From NCBI GenBank assembly GCA_036271875.1, contig DATAZU010000023.1:106500-170499 (forward strand): a DNA stretch of 64,000 nt. The letters are read 5' to 3'. Below the pieces are notes generated by a model. The model was not told the DNA's origin. It searched no databases and saw only the letters and a program-made list of their open reading frames with translations. Source of the stretch: Galbitalea sp036271875. GTDB lineage: Bacteria; Actinomycetota; Actinomycetes; Actinomycetales; Microbacteriaceae. Below are positions 35,811 to 43,894 of the stretch, one piece after another. The position numbers and the translations under genes are program-made. The stretch's first letter is position 1. The number at the start of each line of letters is the position of its first letter.

Positions 35811-35831
35811 GGTTTCCACTCAGTGGAAACC
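35811..35831 (+). promoter_or_regulatory. Perfect 21-base palindrome, likely operator of pobA/pca
   Basis: GGTTTCCACT, a central C, then the exact complement AGTGGAAACC. It lies 5 bases after the second IclR stop, in the only spacer ahead of pobA. IclR-family operators are often TTTCC/GGAAA dyads, so this fits the adjacent regulator. No T-run follows, so it is not a typical terminator. Confidence 0.6.
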
Positions 35832-35866
35832 CCGCCCATCCTGGCCGGCTCGCGCGCCAGACTCGT

Positions 35867-35943
35867 CAAAACCCGTGAGAGGTCCCAATCGACCCTTCCT
35901 GAGGGCAATTTAAGGGTCGAATGGGACCTCTCACGGAGTTTTG
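35867..35943. repeat. Long near-perfect inverted repeat (77 bases) before pobA
   Basis: Left arm 35867-35897 and right arm 35912-35943 are complementary apart from one mismatch and one extra base, with a 14-base loop. The core GTGAGAGGTCCCA appears on both sides. The element starts with CAAAAC and ends with GTTTTG. Its end is only 21 bases before the pobA ATG. It may be a palindromic intergenic repeat or a large hairpin in the pobA leader. Confidence 0.75.
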
Positions 35944-35964
35944 TCACCGTCGCTAGGACTCGTC

Positions 35965-37167
35965 ATGCCACCATCACGCACGCGCGTTGCGATCATCGGC
36001 GCGGGTCCAGCAGGTCTTCTGCTCGGGGTCGCCCTCGAGCGAGCGGGGATTGAGTTCGTTATCGTCGAGAACCGCTCTCGCGACTATGTGCTCGGACGGG
36101 TTCGCGCCGGGGTTCTTGAGCAGGGGTCGGTCGAGACCCTCACCCGCCTCGGTGTCGGCGAACGACTCGCCATCGAGGGGCTGGTGCACCACGGGATCTA
36201 CCTGCAGTTCGCGGGCGATCGGCATCACGTCGATTTCACCGAGTTAATCGGCCGGACCGTCACGGTCTACGGGCAGCAGGAAGTAGTGAAAGACCTGATG
36301 GCCGAACACGATCGGCTCGGTTCGCGCGTCTACTACGAGGCGACCGACGTTACCCCGTCCGGGTTTGACGGGACCAGCCCGGTGCTGGCCTTCGGCCACG
36401 ACGGGCTCCAGTACGCAATTGAGGCGGACTTCATCGTTGGCGCGGATGGCTTCCACGGAGTGTCTCGGCCCAGCATCCCGAGCGACCAGCTGACGGTCTA
36501 CGAGCGTGGCTATCCATACGCCTGGCTCGGCATCCTGGCAAACGTCGCGCCGTCGACCGACGAGCTAATCTACTGCCTGCACGAGGACGGCTTCGCGATG
36601 CACTCGATGCGTTCGCCACAGGTCTCGCGGCTCTATCTGCAGGTCGACCCGTCCGAGTCCATCGACGACTGGTCGGATGCGCGCATCTGGGACGAGCTGC
36701 ACGCGCGACTGGGCATACCCGGATGGACACTCGCCGAGGGCAAAGTGACGGAGAAGTCGATTACGCCGATGCGCAGCTTCGTCGCATCCCGCCTCGACTA
36801 CGGACGGCTGTTCCTCGTCGGCGACGCCGGACACATCGTGCCGCCGACCGGAGCGAAGGGTCTCAACTCGGCGATCTCGGATGTCACGCTGCTGAGCACT
36901 GCGCTGATCGACCACTACGGTGGCGACGACACCCGACTCAGGGACTACGGCGCTGCCGCGCTCCAACGGCAGTGGCGCACGCAGCAGTTCTCCCAGTGGA
37001 TGACCGAGATGCTGCACCTCGCGCCCTCCGGCAGCGACCCGGAAGAACAGCGCACGGCCGCGTTCCGCTATCAGAGCCAACTCGGTCAACTCGGTTTTGT
37101 CACGGCGTCCCGGTACGCGATGCAAATGCTGGCCGAGCAGTACACCGGCCTGGCGCTGCCGGTCTAA
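35965..37167 (+). CDS. pobA: 4-hydroxybenzoate 3-monooxygenase
   Basis: Flavoprotein of 400 residues that hydroxylates 4-hydroxybenzoate to protocatechuate using NAD(P)H and O2. FAD motifs: IIGAGPAGLLLG at the N-terminus, IVGADGFHG near residue 165, and GDAGHIVPPTGAKGLN near 290. Length fits PobA (about 394). ATG at 35965 begins the conserved region; a TTG at 35941 would extend into the hairpin. It leads the pca genes and links 4-hydroxybenzoate to the beta-ketoadipate route. Confidence 0.93.
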   Translation: MPPSRTRVAIIGAGPAGLLLGVALERAGIEFVIVENRSRDYVLGRVRAGVLEQGSVETLTRLGVGERLAIEGLVHHGIYLQFAGDRHHVDFTELIGRTVTVYGQQEVVKDLMAEHDRLGSRVYYEATDVTPSGFDGTSPVLAFGHDGLQYAIEADFIVGADGFHGVSRPSIPSDQLTVYERGYPYAWLGILANVAPSTDELIYCLHEDGFAMHSMRSPQVSRLYLQVDPSESIDDWSDARIWDELHARLGIPGWTLAEGKVTEKSITPMRSFVASRLDYGRLFLVGDAGHIVPPTGAKGLNSAISDVTLLSTALIDHYGGDDTRLRDYGAAALQRQWRTQQFSQWMTEMLHLAPSGSDPEEQRTAAFRYQSQLGQLGFVTASRYAMQMLAEQYTGLALPV

Positions 37168-37187
37168 GGAAGAAGGAGGGCAGCCCG

Positions 37188-37958
37188 ATGGCAGACGAAC
37201 TCGAGCCGCAAACGAAGATCTCGACGGAGATCGCCGCGATTGCCGGAGCGGCAGCGGCGACGCCTGCGAACTCCACGGGACACCCGCGACGCGATTACGC
37301 GCCGTATCGCAGCTCGGTTCTGCGGCATCCGACCCACGAACTCGTGCGGGTCGACCCGGAGGAGGTCGAACGCGTCTCACCGGCTTTCGGACACACCGAT
37401 GTCGATTTGCTCGAGAGCGACCTGACGATCCAGCACACCGGCGAGCCGCTGGGCGAACGGATCACCGTGTCCGGCCGGGTTCTCGACGGTGACGGGCGAC
37501 CCGTTCGGCACCAACTCATCGAGATCTGGCAGGCAAATTCCGCGGGCCGGTACGTGCACAAGCGCGACCAGCACCCGGCACCGCTCGATCCGAACTTCAC
37601 CGGAGTCGGGCGAGCGATCACCGGCGAGGACGGCTCGTACCGGTTCGTGACGATCAAGCCGGGACCGTATCCGTGGCGCAACCACCACAACGCCTGGCGG
37701 CCGGCCCACATCCATTTCTCCCTGTTCGGCACGGCGTTCACCCAGCGCCTGATCACGCAGATGTACTTCCCCGGTGACCCGCTGTTTGCGCTCGATCCGA
37801 TCTACCAGAGCGTGACCGATCCGGAAGCCCGCAAACGACTGGTCAGTGCATATGACCACGAAGCGAACGTTCCGGAGTTCTCGATGGGCTACAGCTGGGA
37901 CATCGTGTTGACCGGGTCACGGTCCACCTGGATGGAGAGCGAGCACGACCATGACTGA
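37188..37958 (+). CDS. pcaH: Protocatechuate 3,4-dioxygenase beta subunit
   Basis: Non-haem Fe(III) intradiol dioxygenase subunit of 256 residues, which cleaves protocatechuate to 3-carboxy-cis,cis-muconate with PcaG. Iron-ligand regions are visible: RYVHKRDQH with one Tyr, GPYPWRN with the second, and RPAHIHFSLFG with the two His. An Ala-rich N-terminal extension of about 35 residues precedes the core. AAGGAGGG lies 7 bases upstream of the ATG. It overlaps pcaG by 8 bases. Confidence 0.95.
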   Translation: MADELEPQTKISTEIAAIAGAAAATPANSTGHPRRDYAPYRSSVLRHPTHELVRVDPEEVERVSPAFGHTDVDLLESDLTIQHTGEPLGERITVSGRVLDGDGRPVRHQLIEIWQANSAGRYVHKRDQHPAPLDPNFTGVGRAITGEDGSYRFVTIKPGPYPWRNHHNAWRPAHIHFSLFGTAFTQRLITQMYFPGDPLFALDPIYQSVTDPEARKRLVSAYDHEANVPEFSMGYSWDIVLTGSRSTWMESEHDHD

Positions 37959-38532
37959 CGAGTCGACGACCACGCACCGGCAGACCCCATCCCAGACGAT
38001 CGGACCGTTTTTCGGCTACGCGCTGCCCTATGACGGTGGGCCAGAGCTCGTGCCAGGGAACCAACCGACAGCTATCCGGTTGTACGGCACAGTATTCGAC
38101 GGTGCAGGCAACCCTGTCCCGGATGCGCTTCTCGAGATCTGGCAGGCCGACGACGAGGGCATCCTTCCGCGCGAGCTCGGCAGCCTCGCCCGCGGCCAAC
38201 AGGGCTCTGCGGCTGACGCGTTCACGGGCTTCGGACGCTGCCCGTCGACGCGAGCGGGTCGTTACGGCTTCACCACGGTCAAGCCCGGGCCGGTGAGCGG
38301 CAAGGCGCCGTACATCCTCGTTACGGTCTTTGCTCGAGGAATGACGCAGCACCTGTTCACTCGGTGCTACTTTCCGGACGAGGTGGATCTGAATGCGGAA
38401 GACACCGTGCTGAACGCCGTACCAGCAGATCGTCGGCACACGTTGATCGCGGTGCGGGAGAGGGCAGGGTATCGATTCGACATCCACCTGCAGGGCGAAG
38501 GCGAAACCGTGTTCCTGGATTTCGATGACTGA
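37951..38532 (+). CDS. pcaG: Protocatechuate 3,4-dioxygenase alpha subunit
   Basis: Alpha subunit, 193 residues, homologous to PcaH but without the full set of iron ligands, as usual. Motifs: QTIGPFFGYALPYDGG, LLEIWQADDEGI, and the C-terminal RFDIHLQGEGETVFLDF. The short overlap with pcaH supports coupled translation of the (alpha-beta)Fe complex. Confidence 0.94.
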   Translation: MTDESTTTHRQTPSQTIGPFFGYALPYDGGPELVPGNQPTAIRLYGTVFDGAGNPVPDALLEIWQADDEGILPRELGSLARGQQGSAADAFTGFGRCPSTRAGRYGFTTVKPGPVSGKAPYILVTVFARGMTQHLFTRCYFPDEVDLNAEDTVLNAVPADRRHTLIAVRERAGYRFDIHLQGEGETVFLDFDD

Positions 38533-39925
38533 TCTACTCGACCCGCTCGGAAACGCCGGCGATGCGGATGACGTGCTTTCGGACGCCGCGTGGGTCCGCG
38601 CCATGGCATTGTTCGAGTCGAGGCTTGTCGACGCGTTGACGATGGAAGGCCTCATCCCGGATGGGGTCGATGGCGTAACCAATGCGGTCGCCGGGCAGGA
38701 AGACTTCGACGCGGCAGTGATTGCCACGGCTGCCAGGGCCGGTGGCAATCCCGTCATTCCCCTTGTGGCGGCGATGGGTGCCGCGATGGATGACCACGCT
38801 CGGCACGGCTCGTATCCCGAAGCGCCGTCGGACTATCTTCACCTGGGCGCGACCAGCCAGGACGTGATGGATTCGGCGGCCATGGTAATTGCACGAGTGG
38901 CGATAATCGAGATGTCGAAGAGCCTCGGCGCGCTGATCGCAACGCTTGCGCGGCTGGCCGAGCTCCACCGCGCGTCGCCCATGGCGGGCAGGACGCTCGG
39001 TCAACACGCATCCCCTGTGACCTTCGGCGTGGTTGTCGCTGGCTGGTTGGATGGCATCCTCGCTGCACGGAACAATCTCGAATCGGTTCGCGGGCATCTC
39101 CCACTGCAGTACGGCGGATCTGTCGGCACCCGTGCCGTCCTTTACGAACTCGTGCGTCAGCGTCGTCCCGACGCGAACCCGAACGAGGTTATCGACGCCG
39201 TACTCAGAGTGCTCGCCGAGCGACTGGGACTTCGGGTCACGATTCCATGGCACTCCAACCGGATGCCGATCGTCGTGCTGGGGTCAGCGCTCGCCGCGCT
39301 CGTCGGCGCCATCGGTGCAATGGCGGCCGACATCAATGTGCTCTCGCGCACCGAGATCGCCGAGGTCTCCGAGCGCCTGGGGAAGGGCGAGGGCGGCTCA
39401 TCCGCGATGCCGCACAAACGCAATCCCGTGACATCCGTTTTGCTCGTGTCGGCCGCGCGTCGGAGCCCGGGCCTGGTGGCAACGCTGTTTGCCGCACAGG
39501 TGACCGAAGACCAGCGGTCAACCGGCGCGTGGCACTCCGAGTGGCGGGCCCTGCGCGAGCTGGAGCGTCTCGCACTTCAGACAAGCGCGACAGCTGCCGA
39601 TCTCGCCGAGAGGCTCGAGATCGACACGGCAAGGATGCGGTCGAACCTCGACTTCACCGACGGACTCATCTACAGCGAGCGAGTGACCGCGATCCTCGCC
39701 GAAAGCTTGGGCAAGTCCGTCGCGTTTGAGCTGGTCGGCGAGGCATCGCGGGAGTCTGTCCAAACTTCTCGTCCGCTGCAGGTCGTGCTCGCGGCGCGGC
39801 TCGCGGGCAATCACGATGACGCGCTCCGCTCGCGGGTCGTCGCCGCATTCGATCCCGACTACGGAACCCAGAGTTCAGGCGCGATTATTGATGCAGTGCT
39901 TGCACGCGCAAAGGAGCAGTCATGA
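38525..39925 (+). CDS. pcaB: 3-carboxy-cis,cis-muconate cycloisomerase
   Basis: Fumarase/aspartase superfamily enzyme of 466 residues that makes 4-carboxymuconolactone. The superfamily signature GEGGSSAMPHKRNP is near residue 290. HLGATSQDVMDSA near 103 and GRTLGQHASPVTFG near 155 are the other two conserved regions. It overlaps pcaG by 8 bases and pcaL by 4. Confidence 0.93.
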   Translation: MTDLLDPLGNAGDADDVLSDAAWVRAMALFESRLVDALTMEGLIPDGVDGVTNAVAGQEDFDAAVIATAARAGGNPVIPLVAAMGAAMDDHARHGSYPEAPSDYLHLGATSQDVMDSAAMVIARVAIIEMSKSLGALIATLARLAELHRASPMAGRTLGQHASPVTFGVVVAGWLDGILAARNNLESVRGHLPLQYGGSVGTRAVLYELVRQRRPDANPNEVIDAVLRVLAERLGLRVTIPWHSNRMPIVVLGSALAALVGAIGAMAADINVLSRTEIAEVSERLGKGEGGSSAMPHKRNPVTSVLLVSAARRSPGLVATLFAAQVTEDQRSTGAWHSEWRALRELERLALQTSATAADLAERLEIDTARMRSNLDFTDGLIYSERVTAILAESLGKSVAFELVGEASRESVQTSRPLQVVLAARLAGNHDDALRSRVVAAFDPDYGTQSSGAIIDAVLARAKEQS

Positions 39926-41076
39926 CGGTCCCGACACTGCGGTGCTCGGTGCTTCCCGTTCGCGAGCCATCCGAGGCGGCGAGGCTCATCGTCCTCGGAC
40001 CGTCGCTTGGCACAACATCCGAAATCTGGGATGTCGTTGCCGGTCGCCTGGCGGAGACGTATCGGGTGCTGCGCTTCGACCTTCCGGGGCACGGCTTCAG
40101 TCCGGCCGCGACATCGAGTTTCACCGTTTCCGATCTGGCGACCGCCGTTCTCGACCTGGTCGACTCCGTTGGCGGAGGGTCGTTCTACTACGCGGGCGAC
40201 TCGCTCGGCGGCGCCATCGGCCTCACGCTCGCGGCCGAGCATCCTGACCGGGTTTTGGCTTTGATCGCGTTCGCAGCAGGTGCAACGTTTGGCACACCGG
40301 ATGGCTGGACGGCGCGGGCGAAGCAGGTGCGGGCGAGCGGCACGGCATCGGTGGTTGCGTTGAGCGCTGGCCGATGGTTTGCCCCTGGCTACCTTGATCG
40401 CGACCCCGGTCCCGGTGCCGCTGCGTTGGACCATCTGCTCGTGGTCGATGACGAGTCGTACGCGCTGTGTTGCGACGCGCTCGCGGACTACGACCTCACC
40501 GAAGCGGCATGGAGCATTCGCGTGCCGACCCTGTGTGTGGCTGGCGAGTTCGATGTCGCGTCACCGCCCTCCGAGGTGAAGGCTCTCGCACACCTCATCC
40601 CGAGCGCACGATACCTGGTGATCCCCGGTGCCGGCCATCTTCCGGTGACGGAGACGCCCGCTGAAGCCGAGCAAGCGATTCGAGGGATGCTTCCGCCAGA
40701 AAGAACCTACGAGGCGGGCATGATCGTGCGCCGCGCCGTACTCGGGGACGCGCACGTCGATGCTGCGAACTCGCGCATCACCCCCGAGACCGCCGACTTT
40801 CAGGAGTTCCTGACGCGTTACGCGTGGGGCGAGGTGTGGGCGCGTCCCGGCCTTTCTCATCGCGACCGGAGCCTCGTCACCCTGGCGAGTCTGGTCACCG
40901 GCGGCCACGACAACGAGATCGCCATGCACGTGCGCGCGGCGCTCACCAACGGCGTGACGCGGGAAGAGATCAGCGAGATCATCCTGCACACCTCGCTGTA
41001 CGCGGGGCTGCCCGGCGCCAATGCGGCCTTTGCCATCGCGCGAAGCGTTTTCGCCGAACTGGACGATGAGAACTAG
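39922..41076 (+). CDS. pcaL: Fused 3-oxoadipate enol-lactonase / 4-carboxymuconolactone decarboxylase
   Basis: A 384-residue bifunctional protein. Residues 1-255 are an alpha/beta hydrolase (PcaD) with nucleophile motif GDSLGGA near residue 93, an Asp in AGEFDVA and a His in GAGHLPV. Residues about 260-384 are PcaC-like, with RDRSLVTLASLVTGGHDNEIAMHVRAAL. The fusion carries out two consecutive steps, as in PcaL of other actinobacteria. ATG overlaps pcaB as ATGA. Confidence 0.94.
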   Translation: MTVPTLRCSVLPVREPSEAARLIVLGPSLGTTSEIWDVVAGRLAETYRVLRFDLPGHGFSPAATSSFTVSDLATAVLDLVDSVGGGSFYYAGDSLGGAIGLTLAAEHPDRVLALIAFAAGATFGTPDGWTARAKQVRASGTASVVALSAGRWFAPGYLDRDPGPGAAALDHLLVVDDESYALCCDALADYDLTEAAWSIRVPTLCVAGEFDVASPPSEVKALAHLIPSARYLVIPGAGHLPVTETPAEAEQAIRGMLPPERTYEAGMIVRRAVLGDAHVDAANSRITPETADFQEFLTRYAWGEVWARPGLSHRDRSLVTLASLVTGGHDNEIAMHVRAALTNGVTREEISEIILHTSLYAGLPGANAAFAIARSVFAELDDEN

Positions 41077-41100
41077 CTACTAGCTAAAGGAGAGCGACAC

Positions 41101-41898
41101 GTGGACAAGACCTATGCCTCGGCGGCCGAGGCCGTTACAGACATCGGAGACGGCGCGTCGATGGCGGTCGGCGGATTCGGTCTGGTCGGCGTACCGATCG
41201 TGCTGATCCGGGCGATCCTCGCGCAGGGTGCGACCGATCTGCGAGTCGTCTCCAACAACTGCGGAGTCGACGGATGGGGTCTCGGTGAACTACTCGCTGC
41301 GGGCCGAATCAGTCGGGTCATCGCGTCGTACATTGGAGAGAACATGGACTTCGCGCGTCGCTACCTTGGCGGCGACCTCGAGGTCGAACTGACTCCCCAG
41401 GGCAGCCTCGCCGAGCGGATGCGGGCGGGCGGGGCAGGCATCCCCGCCTTCTACACGCCGAGCGGCGTCGGGACCATGGTGTCGGAGGGCGGACTGCCGT
41501 GGCGGTACTCGTCCACGGGCGAGGTCGTCGTGAAATCGCCCAAAAAGGAAACGCGAACGTTCACCTCGCTCGGCGAGGATCAGGAGTACGTGCTCGAGGA
41601 GGCAATCGTGACGGACTTCGCCCTGGTTCGCGCCAAGATCGGCGACACCCAGGGGAACCTGGTGTTCGAGAAATCCGCGAGAAACTTCAATCCCCCGGCG
41701 GCGATGGCTGGCCGCATCACGATTGCCGAGGTTGACGAGCTGGTGCCGGCTGGATCGATCGATCCGGATGACGTGCACCTTCCCGGCATCTTTGTCGATC
41801 GCATCGTTGAGCTGAGCGCTGCGGATGCGGCAGACCTGCCGATCGAGAAGACCACCGTTCGCCCGAAGCCGGCCGGCTCGTCAGCCAGGGAGAACTGA
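41101..41898 (+). CDS. pcaI: 3-oxoadipate CoA-transferase subunit A
   Basis: Alpha subunit of the succinyl-CoA:3-oxoadipate CoA-transferase, 265 residues. MAVGGFGLVGVP is the family N-terminal CoA loop, and FYTPSGVGT and KIGDTQGNL follow. GTG start with AAAGGAG upstream. It is 2 bases before pcaJ, with which it forms the enzyme. The related SCOT/acetoacetate-transferase family is the main alternative, but the cluster supports 3-oxoadipate. Confidence 0.92.
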   Translation: MDKTYASAAEAVTDIGDGASMAVGGFGLVGVPIVLIRAILAQGATDLRVVSNNCGVDGWGLGELLAAGRISRVIASYIGENMDFARRYLGGDLEVELTPQGSLAERMRAGGAGIPAFYTPSGVGTMVSEGGLPWRYSSTGEVVVKSPKKETRTFTSLGEDQEYVLEEAIVTDFALVRAKIGDTQGNLVFEKSARNFNPPAAMAGRITIAEVDELVPAGSIDPDDVHLPGIFVDRIVELSAADAADLPIEKTTVRPKPAGSSAREN

Positions 41899-41900
41899 TC

Positions 41901-42563
41901 ATGCCTCTCACCCGCAACCAAATGGCGGCGCGCGCGGCGCAGGAGCTGGTCGACGGCTCGTACGTAAACCTCGGCATCGGCCTTCCCACCCTCATCCCCA
42001 ACTATGTTCCGGATGGCGTGACAGTCGTGCTGCACTCCGAGAACGGCGTTCTGGGTGTTGGCCCATACCCCTGGGAGGGTGAGGCCGATCCCAAGCTCAT
42101 CAACGCGGGCAAGGAGACCGTAACGGTTCTGCCCGGCGCCTCATACTTCGACTCATCCATGAGCTTCGGGATGATCCGCGGCAAGCACATCGACACGGCC
42201 ATCCTCGGTGCCATGCAGGTCTCGGCACGCGGAGACATCGCGAACTGGGCGGTTCCCGGCAAGCTCATCAAGGGTCCGGGCGGTGCCATGGACCTCGTTC
42301 ACGGCGCTCGCCGCGTCATCGTGGTCATGGAGCACGTCGCCAAGAGCGGCGACCACAAGATCGTCAATGAGTGCGATCTGCCCCTGACCGGGCGGGGCGT
42401 TGTCAGCCGAATCATCACCGACCTCGCGGTCATCGACGTGACGTCTGGCGGCCTTGTGCTGCGCGAAATCGCGCCAGGAGTCAGCCTCGATGAGCTGCGC
42501 GCCGCTACCGGCGTTCCGCTGATTGTCGAGGGTGAGCCGTTGCTGATCGAGACGACAGCGTGA
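41901..42563 (+). CDS. pcaJ: 3-oxoadipate CoA-transferase subunit B
   Basis: Beta subunit, 220 residues. The catalytic Glu lies in the SENGVLGVGP motif near residue 52. GIGLPTLIPNYV at the N-terminus and PGKLIKGPGGAMDLV near 122 are typical. It overlaps pcaF by 4 bases (GTGA). Confidence 0.93.
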   Translation: MPLTRNQMAARAAQELVDGSYVNLGIGLPTLIPNYVPDGVTVVLHSENGVLGVGPYPWEGEADPKLINAGKETVTVLPGASYFDSSMSFGMIRGKHIDTAILGAMQVSARGDIANWAVPGKLIKGPGGAMDLVHGARRVIVVMEHVAKSGDHKIVNECDLPLTGRGVVSRIITDLAVIDVTSGGLVLREIAPGVSLDELRAATGVPLIVEGEPLLIETTA

Positions 42564-43783
42564 GCGATCGGCTCCGCGAGGTCGTTGTCTGCGAACCGGT
42601 CCGCACTCCGATCGGCCGCTTCGGCGGCGCCTTCAAGGATGTTTCACCAGCCCGACTCGCGTCGATCGCGATCGGGGCGCTGGTCGCCCGTACGGGCGTC
42701 CCGGGCTCGGCGGTCGATGACGTGATTCTCGGCCAGGCCTATCCGACGGCCGAGGCGCCGCCCATCGGGCGAGTGGCCGCGCTCGATGCCGGGCTTCCCG
42801 TCACCGTCGGCGGCCTGCAACTCGACCGACGCTGCGGCTCGGGACTCCAGGCAATCCTCGACGGTGCCATGCAGGTGCAAACCGGGATCAGCGATGTCGT
42901 GATCGCGGGCGGCGTCGAGTCAATGAGCCAGGCTCCGTTCTACACCGTCACTTCGCGCTGGGGGATCGGCGGGACATCCGGGCTCCGGCTGCATGATGCG
43001 CTCGGACGCGGTCGCGAGACCGCGGGCGGCGATTACTACCCAGTTCCGGACGGGATGCTGGAGACGGCGGAGAATCTTCGCCGCGACTATTCCATCCCCC
43101 GCGCCGATCAGGACGAACTCGCCCTGAGATCGCAGCAGCGTGCCGTCGAGGCGGCAGCACGAGGCTGGTTCGACGACGAACTGGTCCCGGTAACTGTCAG
43201 GACCCGAAAGGGCGATCTCGTGGTCGACCGGGATGAGACGCCGAGGGCGGACACGACGCTCGAGGCGCTCTCCGCTCTCCGGCCGGTGCTCATCGGCAAG
43301 GATACGGACTCGACGGTCACCGCAGGAAACGCGAGCGGGCAGAACGATGCCGCGTCGGTGGCAATCGTGACAACGCCGGAGCGGGCGGCGGAACTCGGGC
43401 TAACACCTCTCGTACGACTGGTCACCTGGGCCCGAGCGGGTGTTGAGCCATCACGCATGGGACTCGGTCCGATTCCCGCGGTCGCGAAGACCTTCGAGCG
43501 CTCCGGTCTCGGCATGAAGGACATGGACCTGGTCGAACTGAACGAGGCGTTCGCGGCCCAGGTGCTCGCGGTCACTCGGCAATGGAAGCTCACCGACAAG
43601 GACTGGGATCGGGTGAACTCGCTCGGCTCGGGAATCTCGCTAGGGCACCCGGTCGGGGCGACCGGCGCTCGAATCCTCACCACGGCGTCCCGCCACCTTG
43701 TGCGCATCGGGGGTCGCTATCTGCTCGAGACGATGTGCATCGGCGGTGGCCAGGGGCTCGCCGCGATTTTCGAGCGCGCGTAG
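42560..43783 (+). CDS. pcaF: 3-oxoadipyl-CoA thiolase
   Basis: Thiolase of 407 residues that splits 3-oxoadipyl-CoA into succinyl-CoA and acetyl-CoA. Nucleophile Cys92 lies in LDRRCGSGLQAI; NEAFAAQ, GHPVGATGAR and the C-terminal CIGGGQGLAAIFE carry the other active-site residues. It completes the beta-ketoadipate route. The next promoter begins 16 bases after its stop. Confidence 0.94.
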   Translation: MSDRLREVVVCEPVRTPIGRFGGAFKDVSPARLASIAIGALVARTGVPGSAVDDVILGQAYPTAEAPPIGRVAALDAGLPVTVGGLQLDRRCGSGLQAILDGAMQVQTGISDVVIAGGVESMSQAPFYTVTSRWGIGGTSGLRLHDALGRGRETAGGDYYPVPDGMLETAENLRRDYSIPRADQDELALRSQQRAVEAAARGWFDDELVPVTVRTRKGDLVVDRDETPRADTTLEALSALRPVLIGKDTDSTVTAGNASGQNDAASVAIVTTPERAAELGLTPLVRLVTWARAGVEPSRMGLGPIPAVAKTFERSGLGMKDMDLVELNEAFAAQVLAVTRQWKLTDKDWDRVNSLGSGISLGHPVGATGARILTTASRHLVRIGGRYLLETMCIGGGQGLAAIFERA

Positions 43784-43799
43784 ATCGACGGCCTCTTCA

Positions 43800-43828
43800 T
43801 TGACGCATCCACTGCTCTTTCGTAGGCT
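43800..43828 (+). promoter_or_regulatory. Promoter of the FAD monooxygenase gene
   Basis: TTGACG at 43800-43805, a 17-base spacer and TAGGCT at 43823-43828. The boxes match the promoter at 27829. The operator begins 17 bases after the -10. Confidence 0.65.
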
Positions 43829-43845
43829 TATCGCAGGTAAAAGTA

Positions 43846-43864
43846 ACTTTCAAACAATGAAAGT
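43846..43864 (+). promoter_or_regulatory. Operator ACTTTC-N7-GAAAGT (site 3)
   Basis: Same repeat as at 17116, including the upstream GTAAAA element at 43838-43843. It lies downstream of its promoter and ahead of a monooxygenase gene that is now frameshifted. Confidence 0.6.
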
Positions 43865-43894
43865 ACTCTCCTAACCCGCGAGGAGGCGGTGGCG

